Shown here: in pieces, positions 5,507 through 6,017 of the stretch
Position numbering within the stretch: position 1 is the stretch's first letter
How the letters are laid out: each line of letters begins with the position of its first letter
Origin: JBHHZM01 sp046758065
GTDB lineage: Bacteria; Pseudomonadota; Alphaproteobacteria; JAAXGF01
DNA length: 6,017 nucleotides
Assembly (NCBI GenBank): GCA_046758065.1
Contig: JBHHZM010000163.1
Span: 1 to 6,017, forward strand
Direction of reading: 5' to 3'
Translations under genes and position numbers: made by a program
The notes under the pieces: model-generated
Told to the model about the DNA's origin: nothing
Database searches by the model: none
The model's input: the letters and a program-made list of their open reading frames with translations, nothing else

Positions 5507-6017
5507 ATGACAAATCGCATGCTGATCGATGCGACCCATCCGGAGGAAACCCGGGTGGTCGTACTCAGTGGTAATCGCCTGGAAGAGTTTGATTTCGAAA
5601 CCTCAACCAAGAAACAGCTCAAGGGCAATATTTATCTTGCCAAGATCACCCGAGTAGAGCCGTCGCTGCAGGCCGCTTTCGTCGACTACGGCGGCAACCG
5701 TCACGGCTTCCTCGCTTTCAACGAAATTCACCCCGACTACTACCAGATCCCCATCGCCGACCGGCAGGCGCTGGCCGATCAGGAGGCCGAGGCCGAGGCC
5801 GAGGCGAATGCCGCCGCCGACGCCAGGGCCGAAGCCGGCGAAGGAGACAACGGCGGCGCAACCACCGTCGCGGCTCCGGTCGAAGTGGTGAGCGGCGACG
5901 AAATCGACGATATCGACCGCCGCCGGAGAGCGCCGCCACGCCGTTACAAGATCCAGGAAGTGATCAAGCGGCGCCAGATCCTGCTGGTGCAGGTGGTCAA
6001 GGAAGAGCGCGGCAACA
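5507..6017 (+). CDS. rne: Ribonuclease E, N-terminal part (runs off the window)
   Basis: RNase E is the membrane-associated endonuclease that starts mRNA decay, processes rRNA and tRNA precursors, and scaffolds the degradosome. The frame begins MTNRMLIDATHPEETRVVVL, which matches the conserved alphaproteobacterial start, and continues for 170 codons to the edge. The N-terminal RNase H-like strand region is followed from about residue 40 by the S1 RNA-binding domain (NIYLAKITRVEPSLQAAFVDY, GGNRHGFLAFNEIHPDYY), and the S1 core resumes at YKIQEVIKRRQILLVQVVKEERGN, the edge of the window. Between the two S1 parts is an insertion (about residues 87-146) that E. coli RNase E lacks: Ala/Glu repeats, an acidic stretch, then DRRRRAPPRR. 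The catalytic metal-binding region and C-terminal scaffold lie outside the window. It is transcribed divergently from amiC, probably from the promoter at 5147-5176. RNase G is less likely given the start and the S1 insert. Confidence 0.95.
   Translation, partial: MTNRMLIDATHPEETRVVVLSGNRLEEFDFETSTKKQLKGNIYLAKITRVEPSLQAAFVDYGGNRHGFLAFNEIHPDYYQIPIADRQALADQEAEAEAEANAAADARAEAGEGDNGGATTVAAPVEVVSGDEIDDIDRRRRAPPRRYKIQEVIKRRQILLVQVVKEERGN
5783..5806 (+). repeat. Tandem GAGGCC hexamer repeat in the rne S1 insertion
   Basis: Four in-frame copies (three GAGGCC and one GAGGCG) encode Glu-Ala four times at residues 93-100. A pure short repeat at the DNA level suggests growth by slippage in a loop that tolerates length change. 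Confidence 0.75.

Noticed and set aside
5378..5574. A possible small basic protein (MMIPDWFYRRVEARYRK...) in the rne leader
   Set aside because: Its first codons often end in A or T, unlike the genes here. It overlaps the rne start in another frame and no clear ribosome binding site precedes it. Structured leader RNA is the simpler explanation.
5074..5628. A 184-codon minus-strand frame across the rne leader and the rne start
   Set aside because: It is antisense to the conserved RNase E N-terminus and to the leader. It resembles no known family and its codon use is unlike the real genes.
1..6017. Search for a novel multi-gene, defence or mobile system
   Set aside because: All substantial genes are conserved housekeeping genes in a familiar alphaproteobacterial order. 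No transposase, integrase, direct-repeat array or att-like duplication was seen.

Overview
The window reads as ordinary chromosome from a GC-rich alphaproteobacterium. The coding strands are dominated by G/C third positions. The start of the RNase E protein (MLIDATHPEETRVVV) and the gene order prfB - mrcA - amiC - rne are what I know from Rhodospirillales-, Caulobacter- and Rhizobium-type genomes. This assignment rests on family knowledge and synteny, not on a database search.

Layout. Positions 1-86 hold the end of something that cannot be identified, possibly the last codons of a convergent + strand gene. Three minus-strand genes follow, read right to left: amiC (4996-3797, periplasmic peptidoglycan amidase), mrcA (3698-1320, bifunctional penicillin-binding protein 1A) and prfB (1218-87, release factor 2). 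prfB is complete only if a programmed +1 frameshift at its in-frame UGA is allowed: a CTT TGA C site with AGGAGG three bases upstream. Taking the longest single open frame would lose its first 31 residues. Divergently, rne (RNase E) starts at 5507 on the + strand and runs off the right edge after 170 codons, inside its S1 domain, which carries an acidic, Ala/Glu-rich and then Arg-rich insertion.

Non-coding regions. The 510-base divergent region 4997-5506 holds a good candidate rne promoter (TTGTCT-N18-TATGAT) and then a leader of about 325 nt rich in hairpins. The last of these, a perfect 9-bp stem, ends just before the rne ribosome binding site; this resembles the long autoregulatory rne leader known in E. 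coli. A GC hairpin plus T6 tract faces the minus strand between the two divergent genes. The 98-base amiC-mrcA gap is AT-rich and holds three perfect inverted repeats, two of them abutting.

How the genes work together. amiC and mrcA act on the same periplasmic polymer: PBP1A polymerises and cross-links peptidoglycan, and AmiC cleaves stem peptides during septum splitting. prfB and rne belong to translation termination and RNA decay. I see no mobile element, CRISPR array, tRNA or rRNA, and no sign of a novel multi-gene system. The interest lies in RNA-level control elements: the RF2 frameshift, the rne leader and the amiC-mrcA repeats.
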